Below, piece after piece: positions 5,580 through 5,814 of a stretch of DNA of 5,814 bases. Position numbers and translations under genes: made by a program. Source of the DNA: an uncultured Clostridia bacterium (lineage in GTDB: Bacteria > Bacillota > Clostridia > Lachnospirales > Bianqueaceae). The notes beneath the pieces were generated by a model. It worked only from the letters and a program-made list of their open reading frames with translations. It ran no database searches and was not told the origin of the DNA. Positions within the stretch are counted from its first letter, which is position 1, and each line of letters begins with the position of its first letter. The stretch is from the NCBI GenBank assembly GCA_947570515.1, contig CANOUM010000114.1, positions 1 to 5,814 on the forward strand, given 5' to 3'.

Positions 5580-5814
5580 ATGGCTGTAAAAACCACACAT
5601 CAATCCATACAGTTTGATGCGATTAAAATTGGTCTTGCTTCACCGGAAAAGATCAGAGAATGGTCTCATGGAGAAGTCAAGAAGCCGGAAACAATCAACT
5701 ATAGAACCTTGAAACCGGAGAGAGACGGTCTTTTCTGCGAGCGTATTTTCGGACCGACTAAGGACTGGGAATGTCACTGCGGAAAGTATAAGCGAATTCG
5801 GTATAAAGGCGTGA
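5580..5814 (+). CDS. rpoC: DNA-directed RNA polymerase subunit beta', N-terminal fragment (3' end outside window)
   Basis: Beta' carries the catalytic Mg-binding NADFDGD loop and the clamp, all beyond this window. The 78 visible residues show the standard N-terminus: F-D-A-I-K-I-G-L-A-S-P-E-K-I-R-E-W-S-H-G (12-31), then P-E-T-I-N-Y-R-T-L-K-P-E-R-D-G-L-F-C-E-R-I-F-G-P (36-59). Next comes the start of the first zinc-binding site, C65-x-C67; the remaining two cysteines of that site would lie past the edge. The window ends one base into codon 79. The start is fixed by the ribosome binding site at 5564-5571 and by the family N-terminus. Confidence 0.97.
   Translation, partial: MAVKTTHQSIQFDAIKIGLASPEKIREWSHGEVKKPETINYRTLKPERDGLFCERIFGPTKDWECHCGKYKRIRYKGV

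Noticed and set aside
1..5814. Search for mobile elements, CRISPR repeats, tRNA or other accessory systems.
   Set aside because: No terminal inverted repeats, transposase-like frames, spaced direct repeats or tRNA-like folds were seen; all substantial frames belong to conserved ribosomal and polymerase genes.

Overview
The window is a chromosomal core-gene segment that reads entirely rightward: the 3' end of rplA (L1), then rplJ (L10), rplL (L7/L12), rpoB (RNA polymerase beta) and the first 78 codons of rpoC (beta'). The organism looks like a Gram-positive Clostridia member. It has strong AGGAGG-type ribosome binding sites, a Firmicutes-type L10 leader with an intrinsic terminator, and no methyltransferase gene between rplL and rpoB (Bacilli usually carry one there). 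RpoB has an extended segment between the FDGA and DGRTGE motifs, which I recall from Lachnospiraceae-like sequences. The family-level placement is inference; no database was searched.

Layout. Positions 2-169 encode the C-terminus of L1. Positions 170-447 hold a consensus promoter (201-229), the L10-binding mRNA leader (about 237-345) and an attenuator terminator (350-387). rplJ begins at a GTG codon at 448 behind a strong Shine-Dalgarno site, and rplL follows after 56 bases (970-1025) that hold only its ribosome binding site. Positions 1398-1686 hold a long terminator-like hairpin (1424-1478), a good promoter of its own for rpoB (1487-1515) and an RNA leader of about 165 nt with two strong stem-loops. 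rpoB fills 1687-5562, and rpoC starts 17 bases later and runs off the window.

How it works together. L10 and L7/L12 form the ribosomal stalk that recruits translation GTPases. Free L10-L12 complex probably binds the rplJ leader and favours termination at 350-387, so stalk supply controls its own transcription. rpoB and rpoC encode the two large polymerase subunits and appear separately controllable through the promoter and leader after the rplL hairpin.

No accessory, mobile or defence system is present. The least explained element is the structured rpoB leader at 1522-1686, where two alternative pairings share sequence; it is the best candidate for undescribed regulation.
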